A stretch of DNA of 64,000 nucleotides from Oceanobacillus alkalisoli (GCF_021556485.1 NZ_JAKGBW010000001.1:186001-250000); one strand, 5' to 3'. Counted from the stretch's first letter, positions 52,463 through 63,495 are shown. Notes: generated by a model not told the origin, from the letters alone. Program-made: numbers and translations.

Positions 52463-54538
52463 TTAAAATTGTTGTTTCCACTCAATCAGAGCGAGATTAG
52501 CATATTCTAAAATTAAGCTAGAAATAGCTGCAACAAGTGCCAAGCGATTATTCCTTAATTCCTTATTATCTGTCATGACCATATTATTGTCAAAGAATCC
52601 ATGGATTGGTCTTGCCAGTGCTTCCAATTGTTCAAATGCTTGTATAGCGTCGTGCGCTTCATCGTGTGCTTTAAAATCTATTTTCGACTGCTCAAATTGC
52701 TCGTATAATGCTTTTTCAGAGTCGGTTTCAAACGCTTCAGGGGTGATATCCATGCTCTCCGCTTTATCTGCAAGATTAAGGATACGAACGAGCGCTTCTT
52801 CTTTTTCTTTAAATGCTACATCATGACGTTTTTCTGACAAATGACGAGCTTTAGCCATTGCATAAGTGAAATTACCAATTTCTTTATCCATGACAGCTTG
52901 GAATATATCCTGTTCAATCCCAGCTTCTTTTAACAAATAGGATGCACGGAGTTTAAAAAATTCATGGATTTTCTCTTTATAGTCATCGATTTTCTCGATC
53001 TCTAACTCATCATATATTCCGTAGGCAATCTGCAAGAGATCTTCTACGTTCATCTCCCAATTTCCTTCTTCCAGAATACGTAATACACCAATCGCTTGTC
53101 TACGCAATGCATATGGGTCTTGTGAACCGGTTGGAGTCATCCCGACAGCTATAATTCCGATGATCGTGTCTATTTTCTCTGCCACACTCAGGATAGCACC
53201 GATTTCTGATTCTGGAAGTTCTCCTTTCGCATGCGTCGGAAGATATTGTTCGCGAACGGCTGTTGCTACTGTTTCTTTTTCATTGTAATTTAAAGCATAA
53301 ATTTCACCGATGACTCCTTGCAATTCGGTAAATTCATTTACCATATTCGTCATTAAATCAAATTTACTAATTTCCGCTGCTCGAATGGCATCATCTTTCA
53401 TGCCATTAGAGAAGTTCAGGTTTTCTGCGATTCGTTCTGTTAAAGCAGTAACTCTTTCTGTTTTTTCTGCGAGGGTGCCAAGCTTTTCCTGGAAGACGAC
53501 GCGGGTCAATTTCTCTAAGTGATGATCAATGGTATTCTTCTGATCTTCCTCATAGAAGAATTCAGCATCTTGAAGTCGGGCACGTAACACTTTTTCATTA
53601 CCTTTAACGACTGTATCAAGAGCGGTGTCATCACCATTTCTCACTCCGATAAAGAATGGCAGCAACTTCCCTTCTAGCGATTTAACAGGGAAATAACGCT
53701 GATGCTCTTTCATTGAGATTATGAGGACTTCACTTGGTAGATCAAGAAACATTTCTTCAAACTCACCTTTAAAAACAGTTGGATATTCGACAAGATTCGT
53801 CACTTCTGCCAATAAATCCTCATCCACGATTACGTGGGCCTGTTCTGTTTGCAGTTCCTCAATCCCTTCCAGGATACGTGCTCTTCGTTCATTGGCATCT
53901 GCTATAACAAAGTTTTCCTTTAATTTCCCCTCATATTCCATTGCATCTTCTAATTTTACCGATTTTCCGAGGTAACGATGCCCATACGTGATATCACTTG
54001 TTTCGACATCTGTAATATTAAACGGCACAATTTCCTGCCCGTATAAAGCGACAAGCCAGCGAATCGGTCTAGCAAAACGCAAGGTGTGCGTTCCCCATCG
54101 CATATTATTAGGGAATGAGATGGAAGTGATGATATCTTTAAATTCCGGCAATAGATCCTTTGTCGCTCTTCCTTCAATTCGTTTTGTAACAAATACGTAA
54201 GCCTTGCCGTTCACTTCTTTTTCAACGAGGTCTTCAACCGTTTTTCCCTGACCTTTCGCAAAACCAATTGCTGCTTTTGTCCACGCTCCGGTCTCATCTT
54301 TAGCAATAGCTACTGCAGGTCCTCTTGCCTCTTCTTCAATTGTCGTTTGCATGTCAGCTATATTTTCAATTCTTACAGCTAAACGGCGCGGTGTAGAAAA
54401 GGAAGTAATCGAGTCATACGCGATTCTTAAATCCTGTAACCATTTGGCTGTTTTCTCTTTTAACTGCTGCTGGGCATCATCAATAAAGCGTGCCGGCAGT
54501 TCTTCCATTCCAATTTCGAATAAAACATGTTTAGTCAT
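52463..54538 (-). CDS. glyS: Glycyl-tRNA synthetase beta subunit
   Basis: 691 aa, normal length. Begins [22 protein letters not shown]-like and C-terminal anticodon-binding regions present (about residues 580-690). Functions with GlyQ as an alpha2beta2 enzyme. Start overlaps the glyQ stop by 8 nt. Confidence 0.97.
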   Translation of the reverse strand: MTKHVLFEIGMEELPARFIDDAQQQLKEKTAKWLQDLRIAYDSITSFSTPRRLAVRIENIADMQTTIEEEARGPAVAIAKDETGAWTKAAIGFAKGQGKTVEDLVEKEVNGKAYVFVTKRIEGRATKDLLPEFKDIITSISFPNNMRWGTHTLRFARPIRWLVALYGQEIVPFNITDVETSDITYGHRYLGKSVKLEDAMEYEGKLKENFVIADANERRARILEGIEELQTEQAHVIVDEDLLAEVTNLVEYPTVFKGEFEEMFLDLPSEVLIISMKEHQRYFPVKSLEGKLLPFFIGVRNGDDTALDTVVKGNEKVLRARLQDAEFFYEEDQKNTIDHHLEKLTRVVFQEKLGTLAEKTERVTALTERIAENLNFSNGMKDDAIRAAEISKFDLMTNMVNEFTELQGVIGEIYALNYNEKETVATAVREQYLPTHAKGELPESEIGAILSVAEKIDTIIGIIAVGMTPTGSQDPYALRRQAIGVLRILEEGNWEMNVEDLLQIAYGIYDELEIEKIDDYKEKIHEFFKLRASYLLKEAGIEQDIFQAVMDKEIGNFTYAMAKARHLSEKRHDVAFKEKEEALVRILNLADKAESMDITPEAFETDSEKALYEQFEQSKIDFKAHDEAHDAIQAFEQLEALARPIHGFFDNNMVMTDNKELRNNRLALVAAISSLILEYANLALIEWKQQF

Positions 54539-55418
54539 TTATCTTTTCTCCTTTCTTCAGCATTGGAAAGCCTAATCTTTCCCGTTCTTGTACATATGCT
54601 TTCGCGATACTTCTTGCCAGGTTCCTTACTCTCGTAATATAACCTGTTCGTTCGGTTACGGAGATCACACCTCTTGCATCTAACAAGTTGAAAGTATGGG
54701 AACATTTCAAGACATAGTCATATGCCGGAAACACAAGCCCTTTTTCCATGATCCGCTTCGCTTCATGCTCGTACATAGAGAATAATTCAAATAACATTGC
54801 TGTATCAGATTCTTCAAACGTGTATGTTGAATGTTCAAACTCAGGTTGATAAAAAATATCTCGAACGGTCACGCCATCGGTCCACTCCAAATCAAAGACA
54901 TTTTCTTTATCTTGGATATAAGATGCTAACCGTTCTATTCCATATGTCAGTTCAACTGAAACTGGACTTGCTTCCAGTCCGCCGATTTGCTGGAAATAAG
55001 TAAATTGGGTGATTTCCATCCCGTCAAGCCATACTTCCCAACCTAGTCCAGCAGCTCCGAGAGTAGGGTTTTCCCAGTTGTCTTCAACAAATCGAATATC
55101 ATGCTGAAGTGGATCAATTCCTAACTTCTCCAATGATTCCAAATAAAGTTCCTGGATATTACTTGGTGATGGTTTCATGACGACTTGGAACTGATGGTGC
55201 TGGTATAAACGGTTTGGGTTATCCCCGTACCTTCCATCATCAGGCCTTCTTGATGGTTCGACATAAGCGACATTCCATGGTTCCGGCCCAAGGCTGCGGA
55301 GTAGTGTCATCGGCGACATCGTTCCCGCACCCTTCTCTGTATCGTAAGCCTGAACGAGAATACAATTTTGCTCCGACCAGTGCTTTTGCAACTCTAGAAT
55401 CATTTGTTGAATATTCAT
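54531..55418 (-). CDS. glyQ: Glycyl-tRNA synthetase alpha subunit
   Basis: 295 aa from ATG 55418 (GGAGGTAC upstream), beginning [19 protein letters not shown]. Class II catalytic core: [21 protein letters not shown] and [10 protein letters not shown]. Expressed under a glycine T-box leader. Confidence 0.97.
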   Translation of the reverse strand: MNIQQMILELQKHWSEQNCILVQAYDTEKGAGTMSPMTLLRSLGPEPWNVAYVEPSRRPDDGRYGDNPNRLYQHHQFQVVMKPSPSNIQELYLESLEKLGIDPLQHDIRFVEDNWENPTLGAAGLGWEVWLDGMEITQFTYFQQIGGLEASPVSVELTYGIERLASYIQDKENVFDLEWTDGVTVRDIFYQPEFEHSTYTFEESDTAMLFELFSMYEHEAKRIMEKGLVFPAYDYVLKCSHTFNLLDARGVISVTERTGYITRVRNLARSIAKAYVQERERLGFPMLKKGEKIND

Positions 55419-55454
55419 TATCAGTACCTCCATTTATTCTTTTGCATTTTGTAA

Positions 55455-55660
55455 TCACAATAAAAGCCGTCCCTATGCTTGTAGCCAATCACAAGCATAG
55501 GGACGGCTTTTATACCGCGGTTCCACCCTAATTACTCAATTTTTATGAGTCACTTTATCATCATGCTCCGGAGTGCCTCTTCCTTATCCAATCTTTACCC
55601 AGCTCTCACCAACCTGGATTCGCTTAAAAAAATTTATTGATAAGTACTTTTTCCTTCAAC
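55455..55660 (-). promoter_or_regulatory. T-box riboswitch, glycyl-tRNA responsive
   Basis: Minus strand: GGTTGGTGAGAGCTGGG, a GGC specifier codon at 55575-55577 (AAGAGGCACTCCGGAGCA), the canonical T-box AGGGTGGAACCGCG (55516-55529), and a terminator AAAAGCCGTCCCTATGCTTG paired with CAAGCATAGGGACGGCTTTT (about 55459-55513). Uncharged tRNA-Gly(GCC) should stabilise the antiterminator and allow glyQS transcription. Confidence 0.95.
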
Positions 55661-55724
55661 ACATGTTAAATATTCTTTTATAAATATGTAACATCATAAT
55701 CCAGAAATCGGATAATGTCAAATA

Positions 55725-56471
55725 TCATTCTTTTAACTGATCTAATTGATTCAAAAATCTTCTCGATTTCAAGAAATAGCCACCGAATCGGTCATAATAG
55801 GCATCGAGTATTTGCCTGAGTAACTTACGATTTTCTAATTTTACCGATATTTCGCCGACCTGCTCAATTCCAACCGCTTGAAACATCTGCAATAATTTCA
55901 CTTGTACCTCTGTTAGTCGGATGGACTGATCATCAAGTGCCAAGCACCTCCGACATAAAAGGCCACCTTCTCCTAATGAAAATGCATAAGGGCCTTCCTT
56001 GTTTCCGCAATTGATACATCGGGAAAGAGTTGGTTCAAAGCCACCTTTCTGAAATGCCTTTAATTCGTACATCATAATGGGAATATCATACTCCTCATAT
56101 TCCGCAATCCATTCCATTGTTCGGTAAAGCTGGTCATATAAATAAGGTTCTGGCGTTTTATCATCAAGCAATTTCTCCGTCAGTTCCACAAGATATGCAG
56201 TATAGGCCGTTTTTTCAATATCTTCCCGGATCGCCCGGAAAGATTCAAGGATTTCACCCTGCCTGATCGTACTTAATCCAGGATTGATATAAACAAAAAA
56301 TTGTCCGGCAATGAATGGCTGCGTAACAGCAGCCATCCTGCTTCTAGGCTTTTTTGCACCTCTGGCCATTGCCGTAAATTTCCCTATATTTTTACTGAAT
56401 ATCGTTATAATTTTATTTGTTTCTCCATAATCAATCGTTTTTAAAATGATCCCTTCAATTTTTTCAAGCAA
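55725..56471 (-). CDS. recO: DNA repair protein RecO
   Basis: 248 aa: N-terminal OB fold (about 1-80), helical domain and zinc finger CINCG..CRRC (about 147-173). Loads RecA with RecR and anneals strands. Start MLEKIEGIILKTIDYGETNK. Located after era and yqzL, as in B. subtilis. Confidence 0.96.
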   Translation of the reverse strand: MLEKIEGIILKTIDYGETNKIITIFSKNIGKFTAMARGAKKPRSRMAAVTQPFIAGQFFVYINPGLSTIRQGEILESFRAIREDIEKTAYTAYLVELTEKLLDDKTPEPYLYDQLYRTMEWIAEYEEYDIPIMMYELKAFQKGGFEPTLSRCINCGNKEGPYAFSLGEGGLLCRRCLALDDQSIRLTEVQVKLLQMFQAVGIEQVGEISVKLENRKLLRQILDAYYDRFGGYFLKSRRFLNQLDQLKE

Positions 56472-56505
56472 AGCTATTCAGCTCTTTTCCTTTCATAATC
56501 CAAGG

Positions 56506-56655
56506 TTACATTTTTTGTGTCGTTTCAATCTCATTTGATTCATCTTCATCTGCATCATTATCTGTTTCATTGTCTACATTTTCCAGTTCTTTGAACAATA
56601 AATAGGTTTCAATGTTTCCTGTCTGACTAAATACTTTCCATGTAATATCAAGCAC
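56506..56655 (-). CDS. yqzL: YqzL family small protein
   Basis: 49 aa from GTG 56655, chosen because AAGGCGGGG lies 6-7 nt upstream and the N terminus then matches the family (MLDITWKVFSQTGNIETYLL). The tail is very acidic. Conserved between era and recO; function unknown. Confidence 0.88.
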   Translation of the reverse strand: MLDITWKVFSQTGNIETYLLFKELENVDNETDNDADEDESNEIETTQKM

Positions 56656-56752
56656 AAGAAACCCCGCCTTTCTATTTTTTCTTTTTGAAAATGCTTCTAT
56701 TTTTAGATTGACCATGAAGTTGAATTTAATAAGTATTAAAATTTACCATGGT

Positions 56753-57655
56753 TTAATATTCATCTTGCCTGAATCCTAATTCATGCAGCTGACTTTGTTT
56801 GTTACGCCAATCTTTTTTCACTTTTACCCAAAGCTCTAAGTATACTTTCGAACCAAGAAGATGTTCAATATCTTCCCGTGCTTCTTGACCAATTTTTTTC
56901 AGCATGCTGCCTTGCTTACCGATAATAATACCTTTTTGGCTACTTCTTTCGGTTATAATTGTCGCTTGAATAAAGACCGTGTCGTCTTTTCTTTTTTCCA
57001 TATTTTCAAGGGCGACAGCGATGGAATGTGGTACTTCTTCCCGCGTGAGGTGCAGTGCTTTTTCCCGGATGAATTCCGTAATAATAAAGCGTTCCGGATG
57101 ATCCGTAATTTGATCTTGCGGATAATATTGCGGCCCTTCCGGTAAATAGTTCTGCAACTCAGTTAATAAACGATTAACATTATTGCCTTGAAGGGCAGAA
57201 ATTGGAATAATCTCCTGAAAATCACCTTTCTGCCTATATTCATCAATAATACCCAGTAACGCTTCAGGTGAAACTAAATCAATTTTGTTAATAATTAAAA
57301 AGACAGGGCTTTTTACATTTTCCAAACGTTCGATGATAAATTGATCTCCTCGTCCATATCCTTCATCTGCGTTGATCATAAATAATACGGCATCAACTTC
57401 ATTTAATGTATTGTCGGCAATCTTCATCATGAAATCTCCCAATCGGTGTTTCGGTTTATGAATGCCTGGTGTATCGATAAATACCATTTGATAATCATCG
57501 GTTGTCAGCACACCTTGTATTTTATTTCTTGTTGTTTGCGGCTTATCGCTCATGATAGCAATTTTCTGACCTACTACGTGATTTAGAAAAGTAGACTTTC
57601 CTACATTTGGTCTACCTATGATTGCGATAAAGCCCGATTTATAATTGGATTCCAT
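56753..57655 (-). CDS. era: GTPase Era
   Basis: 300 aa from ATG 57655 (GGAGG 9 nt upstream). G1 GRPNVGKST, switch [13 protein letters not shown]3 DTPGIHKP, G4 NKIDL, then C-terminal KH domain ([19 protein letters not shown]). Binds the 16S rRNA 3' end in 30S assembly. cdd, which separates era from dgkA in B. subtilis, is absent. Confidence 0.97.
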   Translation of the reverse strand: MESNYKSGFIAIIGRPNVGKSTFLNHVVGQKIAIMSDKPQTTRNKIQGVLTTDDYQMVFIDTPGIHKPKHRLGDFMMKIADNTLNEVDAVLFMINADEGYGRGDQFIIERLENVKSPVFLIINKIDLVSPEALLGIIDEYRQKGDFQEIIPISALQGNNVNRLLTELQNYLPEGPQYYPQDQITDHPERFIITEFIREKALHLTREEVPHSIAVALENMEKRKDDTVFIQATIITERSSQKGIIIGKQGSMLKKIGQEAREDIEHLLGSKVYLELWVKVKKDWRNKQSQLHELGFRQDEY

Positions 57656-57770
57656 GTAATTTTTCCTCCAAGATGTCTTGTTTTTTATTATCATACTATA
57701 AAACGAATCCCCATTTCTACTTTCGACAAAGGTTCTAAAAACTTCTGAAGAATTGACAGGGGATAAATCA

Positions 57771-58264
57771 CATTCATACAGCGTGAGTGTGCCTAACTCC
57801 AAAACTTTCTGCTGGAGGTCCGCAGTCCAGACACTTCTCGCGCGGCCGGCAAGCCTCCTCGCGCTATCCGCGCTGCGGGGTCTCGCCAGGCCTACCTCCG
57901 AACAGGAAGTTCTAAGCCGGCGTTGGTCACAGGACGTGACCGTTTTTAGCCGGCCTCCCGCAGGAGTCTCGAGGTGTCTGGACTGCTCCCAGGAAAGGTC
58001 GAATTTGAATCACTGTTTAATGTTCTTGAAGAGTATATTCCTTACGTAGACGGAATAATTTCTATTCATAACAATCATCTTACCAGTTCAGTTGCCCGGT
58101 GGACGATGACTCCTGCGGGAACAGCACGAGCCTGCAGACCCCTTAGTGCTCAGCCCGAGGAGCTCTAGCAGCACCTAAGGATGCGCATCCGTCCACCGGG
58201 CAACTGAACAGCGATTGAAGCTTTGTATGAGTGAACGAGCCTAATCACTCACGCTGTATAAAAA
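57771..58264 (+). repeat. Composite repeat family A, copy 4 (long form)
   Basis: About 494 bp, same orientation as copy 1. Ends ATTCATACAGCGTGAGTGTG and CACTCACGCTGTATAAAA. Module 1 at 57820-57990, with the extra nested-hairpin insert at about 57898-57951; module 2 at 58085-58208. It occupies the era-dgkA gap where cdd would be in B. subtilis. Confidence 0.9.
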
Positions 58265-58279
58265 TGTTCAGCTGGGGCT

Positions 58280-58654
58280 TTAGAGGATGGATAGGAGTTT
58301 AGGGAGAAATATGATTAAACCGATTAATACTGCAACAATGGAACTGACAAGCACAGCACCTGCAGCTGCATCTTTAATAAAACGTGCTTTAGGATGTACC
58401 TCCGGGCGCAAGTAATCAATCATTTTCTCTATCGCTGTATTTAAAAGTTCTGTTAGAAGAACCATCCCAATCACGAGTATAATGAGTGCCCATTCGAGCT
58501 GTGATAGCTCGAATAGAAGGCCTGCAATAAAGACAAGCATCATGCTAATTACATGAAAGCGAAAATTCCACTCCGATTTAAATACGGCTCTAAGACCTGC
58601 TAGGGCGTGCTGGAAACCAATCTTCCCTTTCTTATCTTTCAATGCCGAACTCAC
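58280..58654 (-). CDS. dgkA: Diacylglycerol/undecaprenol kinase DgkA
   Basis: 124 aa integral membrane kinase with three helices and the motif ELLNTAIEKMIDYL holding the catalytic Glu. Gram-positive members mostly phosphorylate undecaprenol. It overlaps ybeY by 23 nt. The start may be GTG 58654 or TTG 58642. Confidence 0.93.
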   Translation of the reverse strand: MSSALKDKKGKIGFQHALAGLRAVFKSEWNFRFHVISMMLVFIAGLLFELSQLEWALIILVIGMVLLTELLNTAIEKMIDYLRPEVHPKARFIKDAAAGAVLVSSIVAVLIGLIIFLPKLLSIL

Positions 58655-59096
58655 TCAGTATCTCATTTTGTTTTGAAAACATTTCCTGTTCTTCTTCCTC
58701 TGTCATATGATCATAGCCTAATAAATGCAAGAAGCCATGAATGGTTAGGAAAGCAATTTCCCGTTCTAATGTGTGACCATATTCTTCCGCTTGATCCTTA
58801 GCGCGGTCGACAGAAATTACGATGTCTCCAAGTATAATAGGTATATCGACCCCCTGGATATGCATCTCACCGTCAACACGGTCCTGCATCGCAAAGGAAA
58901 TGACATCTGTCGGGGTGTTCTTTTGACGGTAATTACGATTTAATTCTTGGATTTCACCGTCATGGACAAAGTTTACTGACATCTCTGCCTCACTAGAGAC
59001 ACCTTCCCGCTTTGCTGCAAATTCCAAGAGACGCTTTAATAAATCGACCTGATCGGCAGGTAAAGCATTTGTTTTATCATGAAAATCGATATGCAT
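58632..59096 (-). CDS. ybeY: Endoribonuclease YbeY
   Basis: 154 aa with three-His zinc motif HGFLHLLGYDH. Single-strand-specific RNase for 16S rRNA 3' maturation and ribosome quality control. ATG 59096 overlaps the pgpH stop (TAATG) and has GGGAGG 9 nt upstream. Confidence 0.96.
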   Translation of the reverse strand: MHIDFHDKTNALPADQVDLLKRLLEFAAKREGVSSEAEMSVNFVHDGEIQELNRNYRQKNTPTDVISFAMQDRVDGEMHIQGVDIPIILGDIVISVDRAKDQAEEYGHTLEREIAFLTIHGFLHLLGYDHMTEEEEQEMFSKQNEILSEFGIER

Positions 59097-61249
59097 TATT
59101 TTTCCTCCCTATTTGGATACTGGATTCTTGAATGGAAAAAACCTTTCAACGAATCACAAATGGTTCGTTGAATGACTTTTAGTTCCGTTAATGTTAATGG
59201 ACTTTCATCTAGCTGCCCATCCGCTATACGATCGTTCATAATAGCTGAGACGATTTCCTCAATCTTTTCTTCCGTCGGCTCAGATAACGAACGAACGGCA
59301 GCTTCAACTGAATCACAAATGCTGATCACCGCAGATTCTTTCGTTTTTGGTTTTGGACCTGGGTAACGGAACTCCTTTTCCTGCACATCTGGGTCCTTCT
59401 TCTTCTCTTTATAATAGAAAAACTTGAGCAATGATGTTCCATGATGTGACTTCGCTATTTCAATAACTTCTTTCGGTAATTTGTTCTCTTTCAACATATC
59501 TACCCCATCATAAGGATGGCTAATGATAATCTTGGCACTTTCTTTCGGATCCATTCGATCATGAGGATTTCGATTAGATAGCTGATTTTCAATAAAGAAC
59601 TGAGGCCGGACTGTTTTACCGATATCATGGTAATAAGCACCTACTCTTGCTAGCAATCCATTCGCACCGATTGCCTCACACGCTGTCTCGCTAATGTTCG
59701 CCACCATGACGGAATGATGATAGGTGCCAGGCGCTTCAACAAGCAATTTTTTAAGTAATGGCTGATTCGGACTCGATAACTGTAATAATTTCGTATCAGA
59801 TAAGATACCTAAACCTGTCTCAAAAAATGGTAAAAGCCCAATAGTCAATACTGCTGCCAGGAATGCAGAAACTAATCCATATGATGAGTTCAAGACAAAG
59901 TCGATTAACGTATATTTTTCAAAGGACAAGAATAGAAATAATAATACAGTCAAGATATTTACTAATATAATTCCTAACCCTGCCCTTAAAATAGCTAAAC
60001 GGTCTTTCACTTGCGGGAAGAAAATAATCCCTGCTAGCTGAGAGAAGAAAAAGTAAATTCCCGCTTCAATATTCAATGCTCCCGGAATAAGTCCATTAAA
60101 GATGACAGTACCTATGATTGCATATACTCCTGCCATGATTATTGCGAGTCGTTCACTGATAAACAGCTTTAGAAGAAGTGCTCCCATTGCAATAGGCATA
60201 ATATAAAACAATTGATTACTGTCCGTGGAATAGAAGCTAACGACTTTCATTAAAGTGACAACAATAATACTTATCGTTAATAATGCAGCTAATACACGTT
60301 TATTCATCGTTCCACGGTTTGCTAATTTATTAATTTCAACAACCGAAACACTGCCAAGTATAATTAACAATAGAATCAATCCAATTACCGGGTAAAAATT
60401 ACGTTCCCCATCGAGTAAACCGACCAGCCGCAACTGTTCATATATTTCATTCGTAATTACTTGGCCTTCACTGACGATGATTTCTCCTGCTTTTATCATT
60501 TCAGGGTCGACATTACTTGCAGCAATTTTCCGCGCTTCATTCGTTGCTTCTAAATCAAAGAATGAGTTTTCTGTTACGATGAAATTTGAAAATTCGATGA
60601 GAACATCTTTAAGAACAGGATCTAATTCTGAATACTTTATTTCCTCTTGAACATTAACTTTAGCTGTTTCCAGATTCTCTGTTCGAACCCCATTATCCAT
60701 TACTTCTTCTACGCTAGCGATAAAAAGCTTCTGAGCCTTTTCCACTTCCTCTGTCGGCTGGTTAATCAACGTGCGGAAAGCGTCTGCGCTCACTTCTAGT
60801 ACAATGTCTTCAGAGAGGACTTGCCTTAATCGGTCTATTTTCTCTTCTGCTGTCAGTTTAGCAGCTTCTTCCCCATTATTCTCTGTCTCCTCTTCTGTAC
60901 CCGCTTCTTCTTCCTCTTCATCAAGTGCAAGTACGGCATCAAAAATTTCTTCACTATAGCCGATTCGTTCATTATTAACTTGTTCGGATATGGAATACCT
61001 GTCACCTATTTGCTGTACTGCTTCCCTTGTCTTCCGCTCCGTCTCCGCTTCATTTTCAATCGTTACTGGTGAACGGATTGTCGTATTCGCTGTCGCAAAT
61101 CGTTGTAAATCGTACGTTTCTGTATAGACATTATTTAAGGAAATGAAAAAGAAGAATATACTTTGTATGAACACAGCAACGACAATTAAAAATAAACTTG
61201 TTCTGTTTCCCAGCCATTTCTCGATTTTGTGGAATAACTTCTCTTTCAC
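59096..61249 (-). CDS. pgpH: 7TM-HD cyclic-di-AMP phosphodiesterase PgpH
   Basis: 717 aa. One N-terminal helix, a large extracytoplasmic domain with acidic insert (about residues 35-265), seven membrane helices (about 275-470), and a cytoplasmic HD domain (HHSVMVANISE, YYHDIGK, KSHHGT). Hydrolyses c-di-AMP. GTG start at 61249 after AGGAGG. B. subtilis yqfF counterpart, in the phoH-pgpH-ybeY-dgkA operon. Confidence 0.95.
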   Translation of the reverse strand: MKEKLFHKIEKWLGNRTSLFLIVVAVFIQSIFFFFISLNNVYTETYDLQRFATANTTIRSPVTIENEAETERKTREAVQQIGDRYSISEQVNNERIGYSEEIFDAVLALDEEEEEAGTEEETENNGEEAAKLTAEEKIDRLRQVLSEDIVLEVSADAFRTLINQPTEEVEKAQKLFIASVEEVMDNGVRTENLETAKVNVQEEIKYSELDPVLKDVLIEFSNFIVTENSFFDLEATNEARKIAASNVDPEMIKAGEIIVSEGQVITNEIYEQLRLVGLLDGERNFYPVIGLILLLIILGSVSVVEINKLANRGTMNKRVLAALLTISIIVVTLMKVVSFYSTDSNQLFYIMPIAMGALLLKLFISERLAIIMAGVYAIIGTVIFNGLIPGALNIEAGIYFFFSQLAGIIFFPQVKDRLAILRAGLGIILVNILTVLLFLFLSFEKYTLIDFVLNSSYGLVSAFLAAVLTIGLLPFFETGLGILSDTKLLQLSSPNQPLLKKLLVEAPGTYHHSVMVANISETACEAIGANGLLARVGAYYHDIGKTVRPQFFIENQLSNRNPHDRMDPKESAKIIISHPYDGVDMLKENKLPKEVIEIAKSHHGTSLLKFFYYKEKKKDPDVQEKEFRYPGPKPKTKESAVISICDSVEAAVRSLSEPTEEKIEEIVSAIMNDRIADGQLDESPLTLTELKVIQRTICDSLKGFFHSRIQYPNREEK

Positions 61250-61297
61250 TTTCCTCCTACCCCCTAAGTGAAAATAAGACCTACAGAGCAGGTCTTA

Positions 61298-62263
61298 CTA
61301 ATTGGCATCGTTATTTTCATATGCATGTATAATCCGCTGAACAAGTGGATGACGAACAACGTCGGACTCTTTCAGATATACAAAGGAAATGCCTTCAACG
61401 TTTTTCAGGATTTGTTCTGCAATCCGAAGCCCTGAATGCACTCCTTTAGGTAAATCAATCTGTGTAATGTCACCTGTGATCACCATTTTCGACCCGAATC
61501 CAAGGCGGGTTAAAAACATTTTCATTTGGGCAGGTGTTGTATTCTGCGCTTCATCCAAAATAACAAAAGCATCATCTAGTGTTCTTCCACGCATATAAGC
61601 AAGCGGGGCAATTTCAATTACTTCTCTCTCAATTAATCTTGCCGTATGTTCGACACCTAAAACGTCGTGCAAAGCATCATAAAGCGGCCGTAAATAAGGG
61701 TCGACCTTCTCTTTTAAATCTCCCGGGAGAAATCCGAGACTCTCCCCCGCTTCAACTGCTGGCCTTGTTAAAATAATCTTTTTCACAAGCCCTTTTTTAA
61801 GTGCATCGACTGCCATGACAACAGCTAAATACGTCTTACCAGTACCCGCAGGGCCAAAGCCGAATACTAAATCTGTTGCCCGAATCCGGTCAGCATAAAC
61901 TTTTTGTCCAAGTGTTTTAACTCGGATAGATTTTCCCTTTACATTCTTTGTAATTTCATCTTCAAATAAAGCTTCAAATTGATTGATTGTTCCTTCTCTC
62001 GCCATTTCTACCGCATAGACGATATCTCTTTCCGAAAACGTAATTCCCCTTTTAATTAAAGAAAGCAGGGAAAATAGCACTTTTTCCAATACTTCAACCG
62101 CTTCCACACTTCCTGAAGCTTGTACCTTCTCTCCGCGGGAAACAATCCGGATATCCAGAAGAGACTCCAGCTGTTTTAAATACTTATCATGGTTACCGAA
62201 TAAAGCTAAAGCCTCGGTTGGATCTTGCAATTGTAAATCAATATCGGTTAAATTTCCTGTCAT
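61298..62263 (-). CDS. phoH: PhoH-like ATPase
   Basis: 321 aa. N-terminal region, then P-loop GPAGTGKTYLAVV (about 132-144) and Walker B FVILDEAQNTT. Predicted RNA-related ATPase, often beside ybeY. ATG 62263 with AAGGAG upstream, 2 nt after yqfD. Confidence 0.95.
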   Translation of the reverse strand: MTGNLTDIDLQLQDPTEALALFGNHDKYLKQLESLLDIRIVSRGEKVQASGSVEAVEVLEKVLFSLLSLIKRGITFSERDIVYAVEMAREGTINQFEALFEDEITKNVKGKSIRVKTLGQKVYADRIRATDLVFGFGPAGTGKTYLAVVMAVDALKKGLVKKIILTRPAVEAGESLGFLPGDLKEKVDPYLRPLYDALHDVLGVEHTARLIEREVIEIAPLAYMRGRTLDDAFVILDEAQNTTPAQMKMFLTRLGFGSKMVITGDITQIDLPKGVHSGLRIAEQILKNVEGISFVYLKESDVVRHPLVQRIIHAYENNDAN

Positions 62264-62265
62264 AC

Positions 62266-63495
62266 TTAATCTCCTTGGTTTATCGGTTGTCGAGCAGCGA
62301 TATTTTCTTCTACTGTGATGTATAAGCTTAAGTTTACTTTACCATGCTCCGTAGTTTCATGCAAAACTTTTTCCGTGATAATTTGGGCATCATTCCCAAG
62401 TCTCCTTAGTAAATCATTTTTCACTTGGCGTATTCCCGCTTGGATTGCTTCTTCCTGCGACCTTTCATGATACTTAGGACTGGTTTCTTGCCTCTTTTCC
62501 GTTAAAAAGTAAATGGAGGGTTGCCAGCCAAAAATGTTCACCTGATGTTCATCCGTTTCCACCAGTTCATGTTCAAAGCTCTCCGAACGGGTTAGTGGCC
62601 AGATCGGGATAGAGAGGGAACCAAATTTAATTCGGTAGGTTTCTTTGGAATTTCCAGTTAATTCATCATGCTCCGCTGTCAGTGGTACGGTCACTTCCGC
62701 TCTATACCAGGTGGTTGCAACAACTTCCCCGTCTGCAGCAACCAATTCATATTCTTTCTCTTCATTACCATCCTCACCCTCTTCTCTGTTCGTGTTCAAT
62801 TTCTCGATTGCTCCAGAAACAAGAATTTCACCCTTCTCTACCACTTCATTTACCGTAACTTGGGCTAGTCCTTTCCGTACATACATTGATTGAATAACAC
62901 CGCTTTTATCCGCTATTAAATGTCTTGGAGCGGCTGGCTCGTCCTTTTCAATAATGAGCTTCTCCACTCCTTCCAAATAAAAACTTGTCCCTTTTTTATC
63001 GACACCAACCCAAAGCAATTCCGGAACATCTTCAAGTAACAGTTGTTGGATTTGATTGGGAGATTCAAGCGTAAATGATAATGCCCCCGGATAGACGCCA
63101 TAACTTGTTAATTGGTCTGTAATTTTCTTTTCCAATTCTTCTGGAACCCCGGTTACTGTTACTTGCCAGACCATATTAGAAAGAATAAAGAATAAGAATA
63201 AACTAAGAAAAAGTCCGATAAGCAGTGGTTTCTTCCTGCTGATTCGTTTTTTTAGAAAGGGTATTCCCTGTTTATCCAAGAAACGAATTTTAAATTTGCT
63301 TCCGCGGCGAAGTTTGCGAACTTTGTTTACATCCTTAAGTTGGATTCTTGCGGTGCATTGTTCCGTGTGAGGCTTTTTAATTTCCCAAAGCATAATTCCG
63401 TTCCTTGCACATTGCTGCAAAAAATTTTCCGGGTTCTTACCGGTGACCTCAATCTCGACAAATCCTGAAATATAGGAGCTTTTTACAGATTTCAT
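62266..63495 (-). CDS. yqfD: Sporulation protein YqfD
   Basis: 409 aa. Cytoplasmic N-terminal domain, a membrane helix (about residues 90-113), and a long extracytoplasmic domain. Conserved mother-cell sporulation protein in the yqfC-yqfD-phoH cluster; reported as SigE-controlled in B. subtilis. ATG 63495 after AAAGGAGG. Confidence 0.93.
   Translation of the reverse strand: MKSVKSSYISGFVEIEVTGKNPENFLQQCARNGIMLWEIKKPHTEQCTARIQLKDVNKVRKLRRGSKFKIRFLDKQGIPFLKKRISRKKPLLIGLFLSLFLFFILSNMVWQVTVTGVPEELEKKITDQLTSYGVYPGALSFTLESPNQIQQLLLEDVPELLWVGVDKKGTSFYLEGVEKLIIEKDEPAAPRHLIADKSGVIQSMYVRKGLAQVTVNEVVEKGEILVSGAIEKLNTNREEGEDGNEEKEYELVAADGEVVATTWYRAEVTVPLTAEHDELTGNSKETYRIKFGSLSIPIWPLTRSESFEHELVETDEHQVNIFGWQPSIYFLTEKRQETSPKYHERSQEEAIQAGIRQVKNDLLRRLGNDAQIITEKVLHETTEHGKVNLSLYITVEENIAARQPINQGD

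Noticed and set aside
57753-58168. Open frames of 64-98 codons inside repeat copy 4 (and similar ones at 31158-31343 and 36755-36958)
   Set aside because: They lie in the palindromic repeat modules, have no ribosome binding sites and differ between copies, so they are not genes.
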